From Ga0077555 sp963746315 (GTDB taxonomy: Bacteria > Pseudomonadota > Alphaproteobacteria > Rhizobiales > Hyphomicrobiaceae), in assembly GCA_963746315.1 (NCBI GenBank), contig CAVVAR010000012.1:1902779-1966778 (forward strand): DNA of 64,000 nt, written 5' to 3'. Positions 57,860 through 64,000 of this stretch are shown here, in pieces. Positions within the stretch are counted from its first letter, which is position 1; every line of letters starts with the position of its first letter. Position numbers and translations under genes: made by a program. The notes under the pieces are model-generated. The model searched no databases. It saw only the letters and a list, made by a program, of their open reading frames with translations, and had not been told where the DNA came from.

Positions 57860-58228
57860 ATGTCCATCGGCAAGACACCGCTTTTCACGGCCGCAGCACT
57901 CGCCACCCTCATGCTCGCCAATGCCGGTAGCGCCGCACTGGCTCACGACACGCGCCCCATCGATCGCGTCCAGGCGCGCCAGGCGCAGGCCATCGCCGAG
58001 GGGCGGCGCGACGGATCGATAACCCGACGCGAATACCGTGAGTTGGTCCGCCAACAGGCCTACATCGCCGACTTGAAGCGTCAGGCGAAGGCCGATGGCC
58101 GCGTCACCGGTCGCGAGGTCCGCGCCATCCGCGCGGCCCAACGCGATGCCCGCACGCACATCGCGCACGAGCGTTCCGACCGGCAGGTCAACATCTGGCG
58201 GCGCTGGAAGACACGCTACGGCCTCTAA
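57860..58228 (+). CDS. Small basic exported protein, paralogue 2
   Basis: 122 residues from ATG 57860 (GGAG nine bases upstream). Signal peptide ending near GSAALAHD. The mature part reads RQAQAIAEGRRDGSITRREY, QQAYIADLKRQAKADGRVTG, REVRAIRAAQRDARTHIAHE and RSDRQVN; it matches the protein at 52424 closely in order and spacing. Function unknown. Confidence 0.72.
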   Translation: MSIGKTPLFTAAALATLMLANAGSAALAHDTRPIDRVQARQAQAIAEGRRDGSITRREYRELVRQQAYIADLKRQAKADGRVTGREVRAIRAAQRDARTHIAHERSDRQVNIWRRWKTRYGL

Positions 58229-58277
58229 ACGACCACATCTCACCAGCGGCGGTGGAGGTCTCGTCGCCCTCGTCTCC

Positions 58278-58317
58278 GCCGGTTGTCCGGACGGTTAGCC
58301 GATCCTGGACAACCGGC
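58278..58317 (+). terminator. Hairpin after small paralogue 2
   Basis: GCCGGTTGTCC (58278-58288) and GGACAACCGGC (58307-58317) form a perfect 11-bp stem with an 18-base loop; no T run. The remaining 320 bases up to 58635 show no gene. Confidence 0.45.
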
Positions 58318-58634
58318 CGCCGCCCGTGGAGTGGCCGTTTCGCATCTCGGGCGCGTCACGCGTCATGCACGGTCTCAGGATCGTCTTGCAGGTGTCCGTA
58401 AGTCCAGACATAGTTCTCTTGTGTTCCTGATGATCATCTGCCGCGTTGCTGGATCCTTGATCCGACATGGCGCCGCAGAATGGCCCGATCCGCTCATTGC
58501 CCAACGTTGCGCGCCACTCGCCGAGTAGGCCGCATATGGGCTGTGGGCGGTTTTGCACATGGACAGGGTTGCAGGCCGTCCTTGGCCGACCAAGTGGCAC
58601 AGCACCGCGCAGGCGAGAGGCGACGGGGGAAAGC

Positions 58635-59930
58635 ATGGGCAGTAGCAGGGACCGGAGCCAGGTGGGGCCGGTAGCACGACCGCCCCGCAAGGCTGGCCAT
58701 TCCGCCTTGCCGTCCCTCGCGGTGCTGCCCTTCGGCACCTTGCACGATGGCGTCATCCGGCCTGATTTCGCCAGATGCGTCACCATGCGGATCACCGATA
58801 TGCTGAAAAGCGTCGACGGATTGCGAGTGACGTCCGCCGCCTCGACTATGAACCTGCCGCAGCGTCTTACGATTCCTGAAATCGTCGATCGGCTCAGCGT
58901 CGACTACGTGCTTCGCGGCCAGATCGTGCGGGCTGACCAGACACTCTATTTCACGCATTGGCTGTATGAGGCGCCGTCCGGCAACCTCATCCTGGAGCAT
59001 GAGGTCGAGTGTGGCCTCGGTCAGCTCGAAGGATTCGAGCGGGATGTGCTGGCCCGCGTCATCGCGGACGTGAGAACGCCGCTGATGGAGAACGAGATCG
59101 ATCGTATCCTGTCGCGGCGGCCGCGTGATGCGTCGGCCTACGAGCTTGCTCTTCGGGCACAGGTCGCCTTGTGCCGCCTGGACCGCCGGAGCGTAAACAC
59201 CGCAAAAGGTCTCCTCGAGCGTGCCATCGAGCGCGACCCCGCCTACGCCACCGCCTACGCATGGCTGGCGCGGCAATACTCGATCTCCATCGGCCAGGGC
59301 TGGAGCGCGGATCGGCAGGCCGATGCGCGCGAGGCCAAGCGTCTCGCAGAGCACGCTATCGCCCTCGAGCCCGACAACGCCATCGCCTTGGCGACCGCCG
59401 GGCACCTCTGCTCCTATCTCGACAAGGATTACAAGACGGGCGAGGCGCTCCTGCGCCGAGCCACGAAGGCTTGCCCGAACGAGCCACTAGGCTGGCTCCT
59501 GCTCAGCGCCACGCTCGCCTACACCGGACGCGCCCAGGAAGGTCGTGAGCATGTCGAGTATGCTCTGACGCTTTCGCCGCTCGATACGCATGCCTACTTC
59601 TTCTTCAACTTCGCCGCGGTCTGCTGCTACGCGCAAGGGGACTACAAGAGCGCCATCGAGTACGCCGAGCAGTCGTTGCTGCTCAACTCCAAGTACTCGA
59701 CCACCTACAAGGCCCTCATCGCGTCGCTCGTCGGCTACGGCAACGTCCGCAGGGCGCGCTCCCTCGCGGCGCGTTTGAGAAAGCTCGAGCCGGCCTACAC
59801 CGCCGACCGCGCCGCCGCAACGGTTCCCTTCGAGGACAGCGCCCTCAGGGATCAGTTCGTGCGCCAGTTGCGCACAGGCGGCTGCTTCGATGTCGCGCGC
59901 CCCGTGCCCATCCGCAAGCGCCGCTCCTGA
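58635..59930 (+). CDS. TolB-like/TPR protein, regulatory module without an effector domain
   Basis: 431 residues from ATG 58635 (GGGGA upstream). PSLAVLPFGTLHDGVIRPDF, TMRITDMLKSVDGLRVTSAA and LSVDYVLRGQIVRADQTLYF form the TolB-like domain found in adenylate cyclases and CadC-type regulators. TPR repeats follow (AYAWLARQYSISIGQGWSAD, AIALEPDNAIALATAGHLCS, EYALTLSPLDTHAYFFFNFA). No cyclase or DNA-binding domain and no signal peptide are seen. An in-frame frame upstream to 58467 is basic and unlikely to be coding. Confidence 0.75.
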   Translation: MGSSRDRSQVGPVARPPRKAGHSALPSLAVLPFGTLHDGVIRPDFARCVTMRITDMLKSVDGLRVTSAASTMNLPQRLTIPEIVDRLSVDYVLRGQIVRADQTLYFTHWLYEAPSGNLILEHEVECGLGQLEGFERDVLARVIADVRTPLMENEIDRILSRRPRDASAYELALRAQVALCRLDRRSVNTAKGLLERAIERDPAYATAYAWLARQYSISIGQGWSADRQADAREAKRLAEHAIALEPDNAIALATAGHLCSYLDKDYKTGEALLRRATKACPNEPLGWLLLSATLAYTGRAQEGREHVEYALTLSPLDTHAYFFFNFAAVCCYAQGDYKSAIEYAEQSLLLNSKYSTTYKALIASLVGYGNVRRARSLAARLRKLEPAYTADRAAATVPFEDSALRDQFVRQLRTGGCFDVARPVPIRKRRS

Positions 59931-59932
59931 GC

Positions 59933-60733
59933 CTACTCGGCCGCTTCTGCGCGACGCATTGACCCGGCCTTGCGTACCCGGGCCGCGTATTCCCCTCGCC
60001 GCCGATCATCGGCCGCGTTCGGATTGACGACCGTCTCCACATAGAGCGACCAGTCCTCGTCCGTCAGTCCGCCCAGATCGCCCGCCACGGTAATGTCGTT
60101 CAACCGGCTGTCGGCGTAGTCTCCCTGTCGGATTGGCTGGACTTGCATGAAGGGCACGTCGTCGTCGAACTCGATCGGCACCCCGGTGCGGGTCAACCGC
60201 ACGTTGGTGAACAGGCCGGCCATCCAAGTATCCGTCTCGATGATCCCCTCGTAGATCTCGTAGCCGGAGGGTCTCGGCAGGTTGGCGACCGGCCGCACGA
60301 GCAAGCTCCAGCCCGGCCGCGTCCGCGCCACCGAGCCCGGCCATACCTGCACCGTTCCCGGCTGTACGGACGCGGCGAGAAAAGGCTGGACGAAGCCACG
60401 CGCCGCCGCCGGGGCCGCCTCGTCGAACCGCTCGGCCAACCCGGGATAATCGATGGACCGAAGCGGCTGGAATGCGTCCATTCCGGGTAGCCGCCAGAAC
60501 ACCTCGCACCCGTCCCACAGGAGTTGGAAGCGGCGCGCCAGGAAGACGTGCCAACCGAACGCGGAGGCCGCCGCCACCGGCTCGCAGTACCGCAGTGCCC
60601 GCACCGGCAGCGTGCCCCCGACCGACCTGTCTGCCCGACGTGGGACGAGACCACCCTCCACGAGCTGCACAAAGCGCACCAGCGGCGGCGCGGCAGTTGG
60701 CGCTGCCGCAACAGCGTTTGCAACGAAATCCAT
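59933..60733 (-). CDS. DUF6065 family protein
   Basis: 266 residues. PLVRFVQLVEGGLVPRRADR, VAAASAFGWHVFLARRFQLL then WDG, QVWPGSVARTRPGWSLLVRP and YEGIIETDTWMAGLFTNVRL form the DUF6065 pattern as I recall it. No catalytic residues can be named. It converges with the TolB/TPR gene (2 bases apart). Upstream on the same strand lie the VRLGDSL peptide gene and a sulfotransferase gene, which suggests a shared task (inference). Confidence 0.72.
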   Translation of the reverse strand: MDFVANAVAAAPTAAPPLVRFVQLVEGGLVPRRADRSVGGTLPVRALRYCEPVAAASAFGWHVFLARRFQLLWDGCEVFWRLPGMDAFQPLRSIDYPGLAERFDEAAPAAARGFVQPFLAASVQPGTVQVWPGSVARTRPGWSLLVRPVANLPRPSGYEIYEGIIETDTWMAGLFTNVRLTRTGVPIEFDDDVPFMQVQPIRQGDYADSRLNDITVAGDLGGLTDEDWSLYVETVVNPNAADDRRRGEYAARVRKAGSMRRAEAAE

Positions 60734-60783
60734 TGAAACTCTCCAAACCCAAATGAAGCGCTCGGCGTCGTTGAATTAACGCC

Positions 60784-60996
60784 TCAATTCAAAACGCAAT
60801 CATCACCCCGAACGAACGAAATAGGCCCCCACCTAAAAGCAGGAGTCCCTTTCGCCCGGCGCGTCGGCCATGCGCATTCACCCCCGGCCGCCGAAACCCA
60901 CGGCCGGGGGATCCGTTTCGCGATTGCTCCAAGCCGAACGGTCGCTTCCCGCTGGTACGTCTTGACGCCATCCCCAAAGAGGTCGCGTGCGGGCAC
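60784..60996 (-). CDS. Possible small ORF with one VRLG...PW motif
   Basis: A 70-residue frame with a GTG start and no clear ribosome site. It contains VRLGAIAKRIPRPW (about 60897-60940), which resembles the repeated VRLGDSLxPW of the peptide at 61115-61279, and shares the bases GTTCGGCT with it. It could be a decayed relative or chance. Confidence 0.25.
   Translation of the reverse strand: MPARDLFGDGVKTYQREATVRLGAIAKRIPRPWVSAAGGECAWPTRRAKGTPAFRWGPISFVRGDDCVLN
60881..60910. other. GC-rich perfect hairpin
   Basis: CCCCCGGCCG (60881-60890) and CGGCCGGGGG (60901-60910) give a perfect 10-bp stem with a 10-base loop, between the peptide gene and the DUF6065 gene. It may separate their expression. 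Confidence 0.5.
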
Positions 60997-61114
60997 ACCC
61001 GTGTCCGCACATCACCACCAGCTACGCCAAAATAGACGCACACCGTGGCAACTGACCAATTGGGCTGTAATGTCGAGAACGAGCTGCCACCGCCAATTCA
61101 GAGCAGTCGCGATA

Positions 61115-61279
61115 CTACCAAGGCATCAGGCTATCGCCGAGGCGAACCTTGGAGCGGTCGGCCCACGGCGACAAGCTGTCGCCGAGCCGAACGCTGCGCG
61201 TGACTTCCGCAGTGGTTGCATCGGGCTTGGAGTCGGCCTTGGCAACGGCCGGAGTCGTCGTGGTGATCGGCTTGGTCAT
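61115..61279 (-). CDS. 54-residue peptide with two VRLGDSLxPW repeats, possible modified-peptide precursor
   Basis: ATG at 61279 with GGAG eight bases upstream and TAG at 61115-61117; too short for usual gene finders. An N-terminal part rich in Thr, Lys and Ala (MTKPITTTTP, then AVAKADSKPD) is followed by VRLGDSLSPW (residues 30-39), ADRSK, and VRLGDSLMPW (45-54), which ends the protein. A leader plus repeated C-terminal units is the usual build of ribosomal peptide natural-product precursors. No Cys is present. Its own promoter-like pair lies at 61335-61362. The DUF6065 and sulfotransferase genes flank it on the same strand. Confidence 0.6.
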   Translation of the reverse strand: MTKPITTTTPAVAKADSKPDATTAEVTRSVRLGDSLSPWADRSKVRLGDSLMPW

Positions 61280-61334
61280 CGATTTTACTCCGAAAAGGAC
61301 TGGTCATTGAAAATGTGTTGCAGCAACGCCGAAA

Positions 61335-61362
61335 GTTTTATCGCTCGCGCGCCGTCCGTCAA
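61335..61362 (-). promoter_or_regulatory. Promoter-like pair for the small peptide gene
   Basis: On the minus strand TTGACG (61357-61362) and TAAAAC (61335-61340) are 16 bases apart, close to the sigma-70 consensus. The predicted start gives a leader of about 48 bases before the ATG at 61279. Confidence 0.5.
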
Positions 61363-61548
61363 GAGCAATAATCACCCAGTCTGCCGCATTGTCTTCGGGC
61401 GTATAAACACTCAAGCCGACTATAATAACGGTGAGACCCGCCGCAATGAGTGTACCGCCACGTCACGATGGCGCGAATGCTCCGATTGCCAGCGAGTAAC
61501 GCCGTTGCAGACCGGCTTGCTCTATCGGGGTGAAAAAAGCCCCCACCA

Positions 61549-62256
61549 CTAAAACTCGTAGCCGAAGTGTGCGATCTCCGGCGCATACCAGTCGGCGACG
61601 AGGGCACGTGAGGCGTCGGTGTAGACGTCGCGATAGCCACCCCGTCGGCTGCGCGACACGTTCTCGCGTGGCAGGCTCACCTGACCCGAGAGACCGATGG
61701 CACCGAGCACCTCGGCGAAGTCGACGTCGAGACTTTCGTAGCGCCCGACGAAGTCCAGCATGATCTGGTCCTTCTCGGTGTAGAGGCTCCAATTCTCGAC
61801 GAAGGCTCGCCGCCGATCCCGGTTGAAGGCATCGAAGGAAGGCCGCGCCGCTTCCGCCAGAGACTTGGTCTTGTAGTGATACCAGGACACCTGCCGGTCC
61901 CACGGATTGCGCTCGAAGCTGAACTTGAAGTACCGCCGCCAGACGTCCTCCCCCGCATACGTCCGGATGCGCCACGCGGGCATATGCTCGTAGAACCCGA
62001 CCGACGGATGGTAATGGCGTTCCGGCCGGCCGAGCAGCGCTTTCCAGACAGGTCGCCGGGGTTTCTCGGGATGCTCGATCCGATAATTCTGCGCCGGCTT
62101 CTGGCGCACGCCCCGCAGCTGCTCGCTCGCCTCCGTGATCACGTCGTCAGGCCCGCAAACCGCCGAGAGCGCCGCCTCGATCGAGGTGGAGCCGGTCTTA
62201 TAGGTCTTCACGTAGATGAATTTGTGGGCGTGGCTCAGGATCATGTGCGGCCTCAT
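61549..62256 (-). CDS. Sulfotransferase family protein
   Basis: 235 residues from the ATG at 62256. MILSHAHKFIYVKTYKTGST has the KTGST loop that binds the 5'-phosphosulfate of PAPS; YFKFSFERNPWDRQVSWYHY has the 3'-phosphate-binding RNPWDR motif. This matches the sulfotransferase-2 group that modifies carbohydrates or peptides. The acceptor is unknown. It precedes the VRLGDSL peptide gene; no Tyr is in that peptide, so Ser/Thr or other acceptors would be needed if it is the target. Confidence 0.85.
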   Translation of the reverse strand: MRPHMILSHAHKFIYVKTYKTGSTSIEAALSAVCGPDDVITEASEQLRGVRQKPAQNYRIEHPEKPRRPVWKALLGRPERHYHPSVGFYEHMPAWRIRTYAGEDVWRRYFKFSFERNPWDRQVSWYHYKTKSLAEAARPSFDAFNRDRRRAFVENWSLYTEKDQIMLDFVGRYESLDVDFAEVLGAIGLSGQVSLPRENVSRSRRGGYRDVYTDASRALVADWYAPEIAHFGYEF

Positions 62257-62430
62257 CGTCCCCTTCCGTTTGGCACGCCCGACGTGGCCATCCAAGCGGA
62301 TTTCGCGACCTGCCCCACACTCCTACCGAAGCGTTTGCGCAACACTCGCAACCCTGAAGTCTCACACATTAGCAGCTTGGTAACCATGCCGGACTAGCCT
62401 CCCCTTCAGGGGCCGCGTGGAGTGGTTGGC

Positions 62431-63471
62431 ATGGACATTTTGAAGTCGATATCGGTGGACGAGATCCGCCGCCGGGGTAGCATTCGCGACAGCGACGTCG
62501 CACGGCTCCGCGCGGCCTATGACGAGGCCGCAATCTTCAGCGTCGACGACGCCGAAGGACTTTTCGCGCTGCACGCCGCCACGCCCATCCAGGATCCGGC
62601 GTGGACCGCTCTCTTTATCGAGATGATCGCCGATTTCATCGTCGATCAGGCTGCCCCCGCCGGCTATGTCGTCTCGGAGAACGCGCGCTGGCTGATCAAA
62701 CAGGTCAGCACGTTCGGTCGCGTCGAGACCTCGACCGAGATGGCCCTGCTGGTGCACGTCATCGAGCGCGCCCGGTGGACCGCGCCGAGCCTCGCGGCCT
62801 TCGCCCTCGACCAGATTCGCCATGCCGTGGTCACCGGCAGCGGTCCCCTGCGCGCCGGCCGCGACATACCCGCCGGCATGATCGCCCCAGGCGAGGTCGA
62901 CATGACGGCCCGCATCATTCGCGCCTTCGGCGGCGAAACCAGCATCGCGATCACCCGCACCGAAGCCGAGGCCCTGATCGCGATCAACCGCGCGATCGCC
63001 CCCGATGGCAGCTCACCGGCCTGGAGCGTGCTGCTCATTCGCACGCTGGGTGCGGGCGTGCTCGCCTCACTCGGCCATTCCGTCGCCCCCCGCCGCGAGA
63101 TCATCGACACGTTGTCGTCGCCGGAGGAAACAGCCGGCATCGTCGCCATGCTGATGGGCGCCCGCAATCCCCGCGCCGAGCTACCGGCCCGCCCGGGTCA
63201 CCCGCCAGCCGGAGCATGCCACGTCTGGCGGTCGGCGCGCATCCAGTCGCCGGAGGAGCGCGCGCTGACGCGCCTCGAACGCCAGCGCCTCGAGATCGTG
63301 ACCAACGAGGTCATCGAGGAAACCGACGACGTGTGGCTGATGGACCGCCTGGCGGAGTCGCGTCCGGGTGACGAGAACGAGGCCACCCTGCTTGCCTTCG
63401 TCGTCAGCGAGGCCAGCCGCCTGACGCCCGAGCTCGAGCAGTTCGCCGCGCGTCGGGCCATCGCGGCCTGA
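62431..63471 (+). CDS. Hypothetical protein
   Basis: 346 residues starting at ATG 62431, which has GGAG nine bases upstream. The sequence is mostly helical and acidic (MDILKSISVDEIRRRGSIRD, TEMALLVHVIERARWTAPSL, RLERQRLEIVTNEVIEETDD). Two related segments may be repeats: ALFIEMIADFIVDQAAPAGY and VLLIRTLGAGVLASLGHSVA. No known domain or signal peptide is recognised. Similar hypothetical proteins occur in Hyphomicrobiales as far as I recall. Confidence 0.7.
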   Translation: MDILKSISVDEIRRRGSIRDSDVARLRAAYDEAAIFSVDDAEGLFALHAATPIQDPAWTALFIEMIADFIVDQAAPAGYVVSENARWLIKQVSTFGRVETSTEMALLVHVIERARWTAPSLAAFALDQIRHAVVTGSGPLRAGRDIPAGMIAPGEVDMTARIIRAFGGETSIAITRTEAEALIAINRAIAPDGSSPAWSVLLIRTLGAGVLASLGHSVAPRREIIDTLSSPEETAGIVAMLMGARNPRAELPARPGHPPAGACHVWRSARIQSPEERALTRLERQRLEIVTNEVIEETDDVWLMDRLAESRPGDENEATLLAFVVSEASRLTPELEQFAARRAIAA

Positions 63472-63587
63472 GCCGGCGGCCGGCCACCCGACGTCACCCC
63501 ACGACTTCGGCCCAAGACTTCGCCCTTGCCCCGAGGCCCAATCGATCGCTAGCCTCCGCGCCACATCTCGAGGCGCTGGAGGAAGAC

Positions 63588-64000
63588 ATGGCCATTGGTT
63601 TCGTCGGCATCGGCAATATGGGCTTGCCCATGGCCGATAAGCTCATCGCGGCGAGCGACGAACTCGTCGTGCACGACGTCCGCGAGGAGGCGCTGAAGCC
63701 CCTCGTCGAGAAGCAGGCCCGTCCTGCCGCTTCCCCGAAAGAGGTCGGCGATCGCTGCGCCACCGCGTTCGTCTCGCTGCCGACGCTCGACGCCCTGCGT
63801 GAGGTCGTGCTCGGCCCCAATGGCCTCATCCACGGCTCCGCCCTCAAGCTCCTCGTCAACACCTGCACGGTGGGCGTCCCTCTGGTCGAGGAGATCGAGG
63901 CCGCGCTCGCCGCCAAGGGCATCGAGCTGGTCGACTGCCCGATCAGCGGCGGCCCTCCGGGCGCCCGCGCGGGCACGCTCTCCGTCATAGCAATACGTGG
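63588..64000 (+). CDS. 3-hydroxyisobutyrate dehydrogenase-like NAD(P)-dependent reductase, N-terminal part
   Basis: Start ATG 63588 after GGAGGAAG; the frame runs off the window end after 137 codons. IGFVGIGNMGLPMADKLIAA is the Rossmann motif and CPISGGPPGARAGTLSV the substrate-binding signature. The catalytic Lys lies beyond the end. The last residues (VIAIR) depart from the usual VMVSG, so the final bases may be unreliable. Oxidises 3-hydroxyisobutyrate or reduces tartronate semialdehyde in known relatives. Confidence 0.85.
   Translation, partial: MAIGFVGIGNMGLPMADKLIAASDELVVHDVREEALKPLVEKQARPAASPKEVGDRCATAFVSLPTLDALREVVLGPNGLIHGSALKLLVNTCTVGVPLVEEIEAALAAKGIELVDCPISGGPPGARAGTLSVIAIR

Noticed and set aside
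61280..61548. Further peptide genes upstream of the VRLGDSL gene
   Set aside because: No minus-strand frame with a ribosome site or the repeat motif was found there; only promoter-like sequence.

Overview
The window is about 66% G+C and dense with bacterial genes on both strands. Alphaproteobacterial marks are a tatA-tatB-tatC-serS-surE-LysM/M23 block, an aroQ-accB-accC-aat block, a ZapE ATPase, a full CtrA-type box and many GANTC (CcrM-type) sites. The order Hyphomicrobiales (Rhizobiales) is the best guess; the genus cannot be told from sequence alone. No phage, insertion sequence, integrase or CRISPR array was seen.

Layout. 1-5.1 kb: the end of an epimerase gene, a coiled-coil exported protein, a large RTX protein and a DUF2939 protein. 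5.1-5.9 kb: two unusual tRNA-like genes in tandem beside an HNH nuclease. 6.5-8.6 kb: a solute-binding protein without a signal peptide and a divergent ABC ATPase. 8.7-14.7 kb: Tat translocase, serS, surE and a LysM/M23 envelope protein with a CtrA box. 14.7-20.8 kb: a minus-strand TRAP operon with two tandem binding proteins, DctQ, DctM and an acyl-CoA ligase, with large hairpins at three junctions. 21-30 kb: mostly single metabolic genes (nitroreductase, ZapE, GNAT, class IV aminotransferase, acetamidase, hydroxyacid dehydrogenase, D-erythronate dehydrogenase). 30-36.6 kb: a GMC oxidoreductase with its small partner, two 2OG-Fe(II) oxygenases, an ELM1-like protein, an Lrp regulator and an AEC carrier. 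36.8-39.8 kb: a second TRAP operon. 39.9-46.3 kb: a C39-like protein, an IlvD/Edd dehydratase, tRNA-Met, a zinc-ribbon protein of lower G+C, an SDR and an aminotransferase. 46.5-52.3 kb: M48 protease, DsbA-like protein, aroQ, accB, accC and aat. 52.4-64 kb: two paralogous small exported proteins, an AraC regulator, a TPR-methyltransferase, a second GMC enzyme, a TolB-like/TPR protein, a DUF6065/small-peptide/sulfotransferase group and the start of a 3-hydroxyisobutyrate dehydrogenase-like gene.

Three points stand out. (1) A 54-residue peptide gene at 61115-61279 ends in two copies of VRLGDSLxPW and sits between a DUF6065 gene and a sulfotransferase gene; it resembles a modified-peptide precursor. 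(2) The tRNA-like pair at 5098-5298 has 7-bp acceptor stems and encoded CCA but odd bodies. (3) Eight genes carry a single frameshift each. In four of them the frame is restored by removing one base from GAGTTC/GAACTC, giving GAGTC/GACTC, the GANTC motif methylated by CcrM. That points to systematic read errors at methylated sites rather than real gene decay.
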